Shown: positions 1 to 5,838 of the stretch, one piece after another
Layout: each line of letters opens with the position of its first letter
Numbering within the stretch: the stretch's first letter is position 1
Source: CAYJCL01 sp964370475
GTDB lineage: Bacteria; Bacillota_I; Bacilli_A; RF39; UBA660
Direction of reading: 5' to 3'
DNA: 7,410 nucleotides
Assembly (NCBI GenBank): GCA_964370475.1
Contig: CAYJJI010000032.1
Coordinates: 1 to 7,410, forward strand
Translations under genes and position numbers: made by a program
The notes under the pieces: generated by a model
The model's input: only the letters and a program-made list of their open reading frames with translations
Database searches by the model: none
Told to the model about the DNA's origin: nothing

Positions 1-11
1 ATATGGTTATG

Positions 12-54
12 AAATTGAAGTGAACAAATAATTATAATTCACTTCAATTTTTTT
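12..54 (+). terminator. Intrinsic terminator of an upstream gene
   Basis: A perfect 13-bp inverted repeat (12-24 pairing with 38-50, 13-nt loop) is followed at once by a T run reaching position 54. Stem, loop and T tract lie in the order expected for rho-independent termination on the plus strand. The left flank has no long A run, so termination in the other direction is unlikely. The gene it serves ends at or before the left edge and cannot be identified. Confidence 0.85.
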
Positions 55-90
55 ATTAAATGCTAAGGTTTCTATCTAATTTAATCTCCA

Positions 91-209
91 AACCATTGAA
101 AAATCATCTAAAACAATATATAATCTAACTAACAAAGAAACCTCCGTAAGTGGAGTAATCATCATCCTATACAAAAAAATTGATCATTTATAGATTATTT
201 TAATATAAT
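91..209 (+). repeat. Dispersed repeat, copy 1 (promoter + hairpin + core)
   Basis: This segment aligns with 513-630. By hand alignment, positions 96-157 match 518-579 without gaps and with five mismatches in 62. A diverged stretch of about 20 bases follows, and then similarity resumes at GATCATTTA (182-190) into a T-rich tail. The order of parts is a TTGAAA/TATAAT promoter, a small hairpin (CTCC 142-145 with GGAG 152-155), the core AGTGGAGTAATCATC, a variable segment, and the GATCATTTA tail. It contains no open frame, so it is more likely a small RNA gene, a leader or a mobile-element end than a coding repeat. No known RNA or insertion-sequence family is assigned. Confidence 0.75.
96..124 (+). 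promoter_or_regulatory. Sigma-A-type promoter inside repeat copy 1
   Basis: TTGAAA at 96-101 and TATAAT at 119-124 are separated by exactly 17 bp, close to the vegetative consensus. The predicted start near 131 would place the hairpin and conserved core at the 5' end of the transcript. The same arrangement with the same spacing recurs in copy 2. Chance promoter-like matches are common in DNA this AT-rich, but exact conservation between copies supports function. Confidence 0.55.
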
Positions 210-367
210 AAATTTATGTGAGTTATATAAATTTCAGTAATCTATAAGAAATATTAAATAGTGTTTATTGTAGAAAATTAAGTTATGTAAACGTAGAAAA
301 AATGCTAAAGTGATAACGAAAGTAATTATAAAAAATTTTGATAAACAATATACAAATACCCTATATA

Positions 368-376
368 TGTTATAAT
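368..376 (+). promoter_or_regulatory. Extended -10 promoter for the small ORF
   Basis: TGTTATAAT combines a TG extension with a perfect TATAAT at 371-376. No good -35 box lies at 16-18 bp; TTGATA at 338-343 is too far away. Extended -10 promoters can work without a strong -35. The expected start near 383 leaves a leader of about 30 nt before the ATG at 414. Confidence 0.45.
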
Positions 377-413
377 TTATATATATTAACAAATGAATGA
401 TAGGGTGAAATTT

Positions 414-494
414 ATGTCGGATCAAGAAATATATAAAGTTTATGAAGAGTTTTCATTGCTGGATTATGAGAAAAGGAAAGAAATAAAAATATAA
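414..494 (+). CDS. Small ORF, 26 residues, unknown or truncated
   Basis: The frame reads MSDQEIYKVYEEFSLLDYEK followed by RKEIKI and a TAA stop. It has its own extended -10 promoter (368-376) and a GGGTGA-type ribosome binding site at about 403-408. The peptide is charged, without membrane segment or signal peptide, and looks like an amphipathic helix start. It ends only about 20 bases before repeat copy 2, so it may be the surviving N-terminus of a longer gene cut off where the repeat-bearing segment joined. It could equally be a genuine small protein. The family is not recognised, and coding status rests only on promoter, binding site and frame. Confidence 0.35.
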   Translation: MSDQEIYKVYEEFSLLDYEKRKEIKI

Positions 495-512
495 TATTAT
501 GATAAAAATATG

Positions 513-630
513 AATCATTGAAAAAACCACTAAAATAATATATAATCTAACTAACAAAGAAACGTCCGTAAGTGGAGTAGTCATCCTCATGCATGAGAAA
601 TCGATCATTTATTGTTTATTTTTATTGTAA
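513..630 (+). repeat. Dispersed repeat, copy 2
   Basis: This is the second, best-matching partner of the 91-209 segment, in the same orientation with a constant offset of 422 bases (421 after the variable segment). The hairpin region reads GTCCGTAAGTGGAG (564-577), followed by TAGTCATCCTC. The variable part here is a perfect 12-bp palindrome, CTCATGCATGAG (586-597), which copy 1 lacks. GATCATTTA at 603-611 and the T-rich tail are shared with copy 1. The copy lies between the small ORF and the phosphotransferase gene and could supply the latter's promoter and leader. Confidence 0.75.
518..546 (+). promoter_or_regulatory. Sigma-A-type promoter inside repeat copy 2
   Basis: TTGAAA (518-523), a 17-bp spacer and TATAAT (541-546) repeat the arrangement of copy 1. 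Transcription would start near 553, give an RNA beginning with the hairpin and core, and, unless terminated, run about 130 nt into the phosphotransferase gene at 682. No other clear promoter was found directly before that gene, so this is the best candidate for its expression. Confidence 0.55.
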
Positions 631-681
631 TGAAACCAAAATATGATAAGTATGATACAATAAACTTAAATGGAGGTTTGT

Positions 682-1695
682 ATGAAATTTGATAATATGA
701 AAGAAATATTTAATAAAATAGTAGAACAGTATAATTTGGGTGAACTTAAAGAAGAAGTAACTAAAGTTGTAGGAGGATTAACTCATACTACATATAAAAT
801 AAAAACGAGTAAGGGAATTTATATAATAAAACTATTAAATCCTAATATAATGAAAAGAAAAACTGCATTAAATAATTTCAATACTGCTGATGAATTAGAA
901 CTTAAATTAATAGAAAATGAAATAAAAGTACTACCATCTTTAAAATTTAATGAAAAAAGTTTATTGAAAACAGATGAACAATATTTATATATATTTGATT
1001 TTTTTGATGGTAAATCACTTAAAAGTCAAGATGTAAAAAAAGAACATTGTGAACTTATAGCTTTAGAGTTATCGAAAATACATAATATAGATATTAAAAA
1101 TGAAAAATATACTAGAAAAGAAATAAAAGTGGATTGGAATTACTATTTAGATTTAGCTAAAGAAAAAAATAGTAATATATATAATATGTTGATTAATAAA
1201 ATAGATATTTTAAATAAAAGTATGAATGTTGGTAATGAAGCAATAAAAAATGTTCCCAATATCATATCAATTTGTCATAATGATATGGATAGTAAAAATG
1301 TTTTGTGGAATAACAAAGAATTTAAAATAATAGATTTAGAATGCCTAAATTATTCGAATCCATACATTGAATTTTTTCAGTTAGCTTTATGTTGGTCAGG
1401 GTACGAAACGTGTAATATAAACTATGATTTGTTAAAAACGTTTATTAAAACATATTTAAATAATGTTAATTTAGATAATATTGATTGGGAAGTTATTTAT
1501 AATTCAAATTATGGTAGGTTAGAATGGTTAGAATTTAATTTAAAAAGATCATTTATGATAGAATGTGATTCTAAAGAAGAGCAAATAATAGGTATAAATG
1601 AAGTTAAAGAGACATTAGAACATATAATATATTATGATAAGATAAAAGATGAACTATTGAGTGTTTTTAAAGATTTTAATGTAAGTATAATATGA
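682..1695 (+). CDS. APH/choline-kinase-family phosphotransferase
   Basis: A 337-residue protein of the aminoglycoside phosphotransferase/choline kinase fold, which transfers phosphate from ATP to a small hydroxylated or amino substrate in the cytoplasm. Visible hallmarks are a Gly-Gly nucleotide loop (31-32) with the ATP-contacting lysine at 50 (YIIKLL), the Brenner catalytic motif CHNDMDSKNVLW (198-209; catalytic Asp201, Asn206), and the metal-binding IIDLE (216-220; Asp218). All key residues are intact. The start at 682 is chosen over the in-frame ATG at 670 because GGAGG at 672-676 lies 5 bases before it and the upstream ATG overlaps that site. The substrate cannot be read from the sequence; choline, a sugar, an amino alcohol or an antibiotic are all possible. 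It is monocistronic, with repeat copies on either side, which suggests acquisition as a block. Confidence 0.85.
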   Translation: MKFDNMKEIFNKIVEQYNLGELKEEVTKVVGGLTHTTYKIKTSKGIYIIKLLNPNIMKRKTALNNFNTADELELKLIENEIKVLPSLKFNEKSLLKTDEQYLYIFDFFDGKSLKSQDVKKEHCELIALELSKIHNIDIKNEKYTRKEIKVDWNYYLDLAKEKNSNIYNMLINKIDILNKSMNVGNEAIKNVPNIISICHNDMDSKNVLWNNKEFKIIDLECLNYSNPYIEFFQLALCWSGYETCNINYDLLKTFIKTYLNNVNLDNIDWEVIYNSNYGRLEWLEFNLKRSFMIECDSKEEQIIGINEVKETLEHIIYYDKIKDELLSVFKDFNVSII

Positions 1696-1738
1696 ACAAT
1701 AATATGATTTTTTCTTTTACAAAATTTTATCTAAGTTC

Positions 1739-1805
1739 TTGAAATAAATAAAAAACTATATAATTTTCTTTTAAAAAAAACGACCTTAAGTGGAGTAATC
1801 ATCCT
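1739..1805 (+). repeat. Dispersed repeat, copy 3 (degenerate)
   Basis: From TATATAAT (1757-1764) to about 1805 this aligns without gaps with copies 1 and 2. It is nearly identical over TAAGTGGAGTAATCATCCTC (1787-1806) and weaker upstream. A TTGAAA at 1739 corresponds to the -35 box of the other copies, but the spacer is 14 bp, so the promoter is probably dead or weak. The hairpin is reduced to CC/GG, and the GATCATTTA tail is missing. A terminator-like hairpin follows instead, then the zinc-ribbon gene at 1876. The copy lies just after the phosphotransferase gene, so it separates two gene blocks. Confidence 0.6.
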
Positions 1806-1818
1806 CAAAAGCAACTAT

Positions 1819-1847
1819 AGAACTAATATTAATTATTAGTTCTTTTA
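1819..1847 (+). terminator. Hairpin terminator before the zinc-ribbon gene
   Basis: A perfect 10-bp inverted repeat, AGAACTAATA (1819-1828) with TATTAGTTCT (1834-1843), has a 5-nt loop and is followed by a short T tract. It probably ends transcription of the phosphotransferase gene about 125 bases after its stop. Because it directly follows repeat copy 3 and precedes a gene, it could also act as a conditional terminator in a leader RNA. The stem is A/T-rich and the T tract short. Confidence 0.6.
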
Positions 1848-1850
1848 ATG

Positions 1851-1859
1851 TGCTATAAT
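1851..1859 (+). promoter_or_regulatory. Possible extended -10 promoter
   Basis: TGCTATAAT matches an extended -10 element. The start would fall near 1866, leaving a leader of only about ten bases that contains the AGGTGAT ribosome binding site (1866-1872). The short leader and lack of a recognisable -35 box make the call tentative. If real, it drives the three-gene run 1876-3122. Confidence 0.35.
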
Positions 1860-1875
1860 ATACTTAGGTGATAAT

Positions 1876-2286
1876 ATGTATATAAGCTTATTTGATAAAA
1901 TAAAGAAACCTACATTCTTAAATGAAAGTAATAATACTAAAGAAGAAATAGAATATCTAAAAAGTATTATAGATAAAGCACCAAAAGATATAAAAGAAAA
2001 AATAGTTAATGTGGATAACTTATATAGAAAAATAATATTAGAAAATGAAAAAGCAGAAGACCATATAAGTGAAAAAAATATGATCGAACTAGCTAACTTC
2101 TATTTAGATAATAATAAAGACAATCCTAAAAGATATTTTGAAAAATATAAAGTAGAAGAAAAACTAATATGCCCTAAATGTGGTAACGAATTAGTAAAAA
2201 GAAAAAGTACTAAAGGAGAACATATAGGTGAATATTTCTACGGATGCAAAAACTATCCAAAATGTAGATATATTAAAAATATATAA
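1876..2286 (+). CDS. Zinc-ribbon protein, likely NERD-deleted remnant
   Basis: This 136-residue protein ends in a topoisomerase-type C4 zinc ribbon: Cys99-Pro-x-Cys102, then Cys124 and Cys130 within CKNYPKC. Such ribbons bind nucleic acid. The N-terminus (1-43, with LFDKIKKPTFL) and the middle part (about 44-92) recall the two flanks of longer clostridial proteins that carry a NERD nuclease-related domain between them; that domain is absent here. The resemblance is from memory of the family. If correct, an in-frame deletion near residues 41-45 (about 1996-2010) removed the catalytic-type core and left a frame that still has a binding site (AGGTGAT, 1866-1872) and stop. It may be a remnant or a surviving nucleic-acid-binding protein. 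The GNAT gene follows after 16 bases. Confidence 0.7.
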   Translation: MYISLFDKIKKPTFLNESNNTKEEIEYLKSIIDKAPKDIKEKIVNVDNLYRKIILENEKAEDHISEKNMIELANFYLDNNKDNPKRYFEKYKVEEKLICPKCGNELVKRKSTKGEHIGEYFYGCKNYPKCRYIKNI

Positions 2287-2302
2287 TGAAAGAGGACTCA
2301 AT

Positions 2303-2860
2303 ATGAACTTTATTGGTAGTAAAAAATTAGAAACAGAAAGACTTATATTAAGAGCCACAGAAGAAACAGATTTAAAAACATTATGGAAAATCTTATCTAT
2401 TCCAGAAGTCAATAAATATTACTTAACTTGTAAGTTAAGTGATGATTGGGAAAAAGAGAAGAAGTGGCAATATAAAAAGTTAGAAAAAGCTAACGACTTA
2501 GATGTTTTCCAGTGGAGTATTATATTAAAAGAAAAAAATGAATGTATTGGTCAAATTAGTATTCAAGAAAACGGAGAGGACTTATCAATAAGAGATATAG
2601 GCTGGTTCATAAATCCAATATATCAACAAAAAGGCTTTGCTTTTGAAACAGCTAGTAAAGTAATTGAATATATGTTTGAAAAGGTAAAAATAAACGCAAT
2701 TGAAACCTCTTCAGCAGTATGTAATCCAGCATCATTTAAATTAATGGAAAAACTAGGATTTAATAAAAGAAGTGAAGAAACACATATGAATAGTTATACA
2801 TTCGGTGGAGATGTTGAAAGTGTATCATATGGATTAACTGCTAAAGAATATAATAAATAA
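2303..2860 (+). CDS. GNAT-family N-acetyltransferase (RimJ/RimL type)
   Basis: A 185-residue acetyltransferase that uses acetyl-CoA to modify an amino group. The N-terminus LETERLILRATEETDL (9-24) is typical of the RimJ/RimL branch. Motif A is GWFINPIYQQKGFAFETASK (100-119), with the Q-x-x-G-x-A pyrophosphate loop at 108-113; motif B-like NPASFKLMEKLGF is at 141-153. Length is normal for the family. The ATG at 2303 is chosen because AGAGGA (2291-2296) precedes it properly and the conserved domain starts there; the open frame extends upstream only because it overlaps the previous gene out of frame. Substrates in this branch range from ribosomal proteins to antibiotics, so the target is unknown. 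It sits between the zinc-ribbon gene and the ferredoxin gene (13-base gap), probably cotranscribed. Confidence 0.88.
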   Translation: MNFIGSKKLETERLILRATEETDLKTLWKILSIPEVNKYYLTCKLSDDWEKEKKWQYKKLEKANDLDVFQWSIILKEKNECIGQISIQENGEDLSIRDIGWFINPIYQQKGFAFETASKVIEYMFEKVKINAIETSSAVCNPASFKLMEKLGFNKRSEETHMNSYTFGGDVESVSYGLTAKEYNK

Positions 2861-2873
2861 AAGGAGATTAAAA

Positions 2874-3122
2874 ATGTCAAAAAGTTGGTACCCAATAATT
2901 AACACTGAAAAATGTATAGAATGCGCAGCATGTATAAACTATTGTAAAAACAACGTTTACGATCAAGAGACAAAACCTAAACCCATTGTTAAAAGTCCAG
3001 ACAATTGTTATGAAGGTTGTCATGGATGTGGAAATACATGCCCAGTAGATGCAATTAGCTATTATGGTGATAAACTAATAACTAATATAGCTCAAAATAC
3101 CAAAACAAACAATAATCAATAA
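2874..3122 (+). CDS. Two-cluster 4Fe-4S ferredoxin-like protein
   Basis: This 82-residue protein carries two cysteine quartets: C14-x2-C17-x2-C20-x3-C24 and C45-x3-C49-x2-C52-x3-C56-Pro. That is enough for two [4Fe-4S] clusters. The second set has x3 rather than x2 between its first two cysteines (CYEGCHGC), which differs from the classical clostridial ferredoxin, and a loop of about 20 residues separates the quartets. It begins with SKSWYPIIN and ends in a polar N/T/K/Q-rich tail with no domain. The expected role is low-potential electron carrier or electron-transfer subunit in the cytoplasm; the partner is unknown. A strong AAGGAG site (2860-2865) precedes the start. It is the last gene of the three-gene run, followed by a terminator. 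Confidence 0.88.
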   Translation: MSKSWYPIINTEKCIECAACINYCKNNVYDQETKPKPIVKSPDNCYEGCHGCGNTCPVDAISYYGDKLITNIAQNTKTNNNQ

Positions 3123-3186
3123 CACTTATTCATTAAGATTATATGTTAATAACAAATAAAAAGTAGAGTAGTAGTAAAATAGTAAA

Positions 3187-3216
3187 AAAAAAAACATTAA
3201 AATTAATGTTTTTTTT
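3187..3216. terminator. Bidirectional terminator between convergent units
   Basis: An A run, ACATTA, a short loop, TAATGT and a T run form a symmetric hairpin (core arms 3194-3199 and 3204-3209, extendable through the A and T runs). It lies between the ferredoxin stop (plus) and the aldehyde dehydrogenase stop (minus, 6 bases away). T tracts are present in both readings, so one structure can serve both operons. Confidence 0.8.
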
Positions 3217-3221
3217 AATTA

Positions 3222-4658
3222 TTATAATATATTTTTAAATATCGTAGTTTTTGATCTGCTCATTTCCTTAAGAGTACTCATAACACCCTCATTGCCTATT
3301 CCAGAATGTTTCCATCCGCCAAAAGGCATCTCAAATGATCTGAAGAATGAAGCTCCATTAATAACAACAGCACCACACTCAAGCTCATTAGTTACTTTCA
3401 TACAAGTACTTATATCACTCGATATAATATTACCACATAATCCAAAAGAAGAACTATTAGCAATTTCAATTGCTTCATTAATATCCTTATATTCAATAAT
3501 TGATACTACAGGACCAAAAATTTCCATATCTTTAGCAACAGGCATATCTCTAGTTACATTATCTATAATAGTAGGTTCATAAAACGCTTTATTCCTATTA
3601 CCACCACAAATAATTCTAGCCCCAAGCATAACCATATCATTAACTTGCTTTTCAACGTTAATTGCAGCATTTTCACTTATAAGACATCCAATTTCAGTGC
3701 TCATATCCATAGGACTACCAATTTTAATAGCCTTAACTCTATCAACTAACTTTCTTGTAAACTCTTCCTTAACATCACTATGTACTAAAAATCTTTTACT
3801 AGCACAACAAACTTGCCCAGTATTATAAAATCTTCCCCAAATTGTTTCATTAACAGCAAGATCTATATCTCCATCATTATGTAAAATGAAAGCATCATTA
3901 CCACCTAATTCAAGCATAACATGAGTCAAATTTCCACTACAAGTTTTCATTGTTTCCATGCCAGCTTGCGTAGACCCAGTTAAACTAACTAAATCAACGC
4001 CTGGATTTTTTGAAAGCGCTTGAGCAGCTCTTGCACCACTACCATTAATAACATTTATGGCACCTTCACTAACACCAGCCTCAATTAAAAGTTCAGCATA
4101 TCTACAAAGGGTAAGGGGATTATGAGCAGACGGCTTTAATATGACCGAATTACCCATAATAAGAGCACTAGGAACCTTTTGTGTAAACAAATCACTAGGA
4201 AAATTAAAAGGTATAACAGCAACTACAACACCATGAGGATATTGCATAGTATACTGAATATTTCTCTCATTACCTTTCTCTTGACCAAAAGGTATAAGTG
4301 ATCCATATTCATGCTTAGCTTTTTCTACAAAAGCTCTAAGCCCAATATTAACATTCGCAATCTCACCAATAGCTTCCTTGATAGGCTTACCAGTTTCCAT
4401 ACAAAGAAGCTTAGCAAGTTCATCTTTATTTTTAAGAACTAAATCGTTAAACTTATATAAAATATCAGCTCTTTCATGAAGAGGTATCTTACTCCATACC
4501 TCATATCCTTTTCTAGCCTCAATAACTGCCTTATTACAATCATCCTCAGTACTTTCAGGTACAGTATCAATAAACTCATCAGTAGCAGGATTAATTACTC
4601 TTATAACATTCCCGTCACTAGAGTCAACCCATTTATTACCTATTAAATTTTTAGCCAT
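3222..4658 (-). CDS. NAD(P)-dependent aldehyde dehydrogenase
   Basis: A 478-residue member of the aldehyde dehydrogenase superfamily, which oxidises an aldehyde to its acid. Key residues are present: Asn152 in PFNFP (150-154), Lys175 in LKPS, Glu250 in LELGG (249-253), catalytic Cys284 in GQVCCASKRF (281-290), and EIFGPV (379-384). The sequence is nearest in feel to the succinate-semialdehyde/lactaldehyde dehydrogenase branch; exact substrate and cofactor are uncertain. Next to fucO, lactaldehyde or a similar hydroxyaldehyde is the natural guess. The frame stays open upstream to 4739 and would add a hydrophobic stretch, but that DNA encodes the end of the FIST gene. The ATG at 4658 is right: GAGGA (4664-4668) lies 5 bases before it and the family N-terminus starts there. 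One base separates it from the FIST stop, so translation is probably coupled. Confidence 0.92.
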   Translation of the reverse strand: MAKNLIGNKWVDSSDGNVIRVINPATDEFIDTVPESTEDDCNKAVIEARKGYEVWSKIPLHERADILYKFNDLVLKNKDELAKLLCMETGKPIKEAIGEIANVNIGLRAFVEKAKHEYGSLIPFGQEKGNERNIQYTMQYPHGVVVAVIPFNFPSDLFTQKVPSALIMGNSVILKPSAHNPLTLCRYAELLIEAGVSEGAINVINGSGARAAQALSKNPGVDLVSLTGSTQAGMETMKTCSGNLTHVMLELGGNDAFILHNDGDIDLAVNETIWGRFYNTGQVCCASKRFLVHSDVKEEFTRKLVDRVKAIKIGSPMDMSTEIGCLISENAAINVEKQVNDMVMLGARIICGGNRNKAFYEPTIIDNVTRDMPVAKDMEIFGPVVSIIEYKDINEAIEIANSSSFGLCGNIISSDISTCMKVTNELECGAVVINGASFFRSFEMPFGGWKHSGIGNEGVMSTLKEMSRSKTTIFKNIL

Positions 4659-4659
4659 A

Positions 4660-5826
4660 CTATTCCTCGAAACCAGTATAAGATAATGACAACCCACCAA
4701 CAGTATTAGAACTATGCTCATTACTTCCATACTCTCCAAAAGTAAATGCCATTAAAAACTCTTTATCTCCAGTAGCTTTCTTAACTTCAGGATAAATTCT
4801 ATCTTCAATCTCAGCAATAGATAAACCAAGTCTTCTACCACCACAATGAATCAAGAAATAACTCTTAGCATTATCATTCATAAGAACATTTAATTCATTA
4901 ACAGTTTTCTCATTAGCTTTTAATATCCCCTCAGGAGTATTCTTAAGAAGAATAACAGCAGTATTTAAAGCCATATCAGCTCCAATATTCATAGAATAAT
5001 CATCATTTGCAAACATCGGATGCCTTACAGCAACAATATTTCCAATAGGGTCTTTAACTCCAAGCGGTTCACAAATAGTTTCAACAAGAATAGAACCACC
5101 TTTTAAAGAATCCAAAGATTTACCAGTCCATTCAGCATATTTCACAACAGCTGGAACTCCATCTATTTCAACCAAAGTTCTTTTCCCATCTAACTTAGTA
5201 ATTATCCCAACATGTTCAGTTTCAGTATAAGCACCAGCATAAATATTCTTCATTTTTGTATCAGTATAGAATACTGCAATAGCACATCCACTACTAAATA
5301 CTTTATCATTACAAATAACACTCCATTTACCTTCAACAGTATTATCTGCAGCAGACCCTCCAAATACAGGAATATCTCCTAAAACATCTTGAATACCTTT
5401 TAAATATTCTTCCTCTTCACCAGGATTAGCTGTCATAAAGAAATAATCTGGCTCTTTGTCTTTGCCCTTAACAGAGTTCATAACCTCTGTTGCAATTTTA
5501 ACACCAATTTCTCTAGGCGTTTCATTAGTTTTTTCACTACCAGCAATAACAACTTCAGCGTTACCACCAAATGCCATCATACCAGCATAACCATCTTTAG
5601 AATTTAAATACCCATCATGAGTACATATAGCTGCACTAGAAGTACATCCCAAGAAAGGAACATCTCCAGCAACACTTTTAATACCATTAGCTAATTCATT
5701 TTGATCATAAACAACAGATGTAAATAAAATACCAGCTTTCATATTCTTTAAATTTGCACTCTCAGCAGTTTCAACTCCTGCATCAAACGCACTTACATTT
5801 TGACTATAACCAACTTTAGTTTTCAT
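4660..5826 (-). CDS. FIST-domain protein (FIST_N + FIST_C)
   Basis: A 388-residue protein consisting only of FIST_N (roughly 30-225) and FIST_C (roughly 235-370). Typical motifs are PFLGCTSSAAIC (57-68), IPVFGGSAADN (152-162) and FTFGEYGS (361-368). There is no signal peptide, membrane segment or attached kinase, GGDEF or chemotaxis module, so it is a cytoplasmic stand-alone copy. FIST domains are regarded as small-ligand sensors, and the NosP branch of other bacteria binds heme and responds to nitric oxide; whether this one binds heme cannot be told. Its SD AGGAGG (5835-5840) overlaps the fucO stop, and its stop is one base before the aldehyde dehydrogenase, so it is firmly embedded in the operon. 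A role in sensing an aldehyde, amino acid or redox signal tied to the two enzymes is inference. Confidence 0.88.
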   Translation of the reverse strand: MKTKVGYSQNVSAFDAGVETAESANLKNMKAGILFTSVVYDQNELANGIKSVAGDVPFLGCTSSAAICTHDGYLNSKDGYAGMMAFGGNAEVVIAGSEKTNETPREIGVKIATEVMNSVKGKDKEPDYFFMTANPGEEEEYLKGIQDVLGDIPVFGGSAADNTVEGKWSVICNDKVFSSGCAIAVFYTDTKMKNIYAGAYTETEHVGIITKLDGKRTLVEIDGVPAVVKYAEWTGKSLDSLKGGSILVETICEPLGVKDPIGNIVAVRHPMFANDDYSMNIGADMALNTAVILLKNTPEGILKANEKTVNELNVLMNDNAKSYFLIHCGGRRLGLSIAEIEDRIYPEVKKATGDKEFLMAFTFGEYGSNEHSSNTVGGLSLSYTGFEE

Positions 5827-5838
5827 ATTTAATACCTC

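Larger units (their letters stand above)
55..413. other. Non-coding stretch with repeat copy 1
   Basis: This stretch of about 360 bases holds no credible gene. The only long open frame, on the minus strand over 234-425, encodes a low-complexity I/F/Y/L-rich peptide without a ribosome binding site. What can be supported is repeat copy 1 (91-209) with its internal promoter, and the promoter and leader of the small ORF at 414. An all-A/T inverted repeat (210-217 with 227-234) follows the repeat; with no G/C in the stem and no T tract it is not called a terminator. I see nothing recognisable in 235-340. Confidence 0.6.

Noticed and set aside
234..425. Minus-strand 63-residue open frame
   Set aside because: It has low-complexity I/F/Y composition and no ribosome binding site, and it covers the plus-strand small-ORF promoter.
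91..630. CRISPR array
   Set aside because: Only three copies with very unequal spacing (hundreds of bases to over a kilobase), carrying promoters and flanking genes; not an array.
2228..2302. N-terminal extension of the acetyltransferase overlapping the zinc-ribbon gene
   Set aside because: It overlaps the zinc-ribbon coding end in another frame. The ATG at 2303 has its own ribosome binding site and fits the usual family start.
2511..2520. Match to the repeat core (AGTGGAGTA) inside the acetyltransferase gene
   Set aside because: A short match within conserved coding sequence (Gln-Trp-Ser-Ile) with no flanking similarity; chance.
3151..3175. Possible fourth, decayed repeat copy after the ferredoxin gene (AACAAATAAA then AGTAGAGTAGT)
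   Set aside because: It would neatly close the cassette-like pattern, but the match is short, needs a gap at the hairpin, and lies in low-complexity AT-rich DNA.
4659..4739. N-terminal extension of the aldehyde dehydrogenase with a hydrophobic, membrane-like stretch
   Set aside because: This DNA encodes the conserved C-terminus of the FIST protein in another frame. The family N-terminus and a GAGGA ribosome binding site both point to the ATG at 4658.
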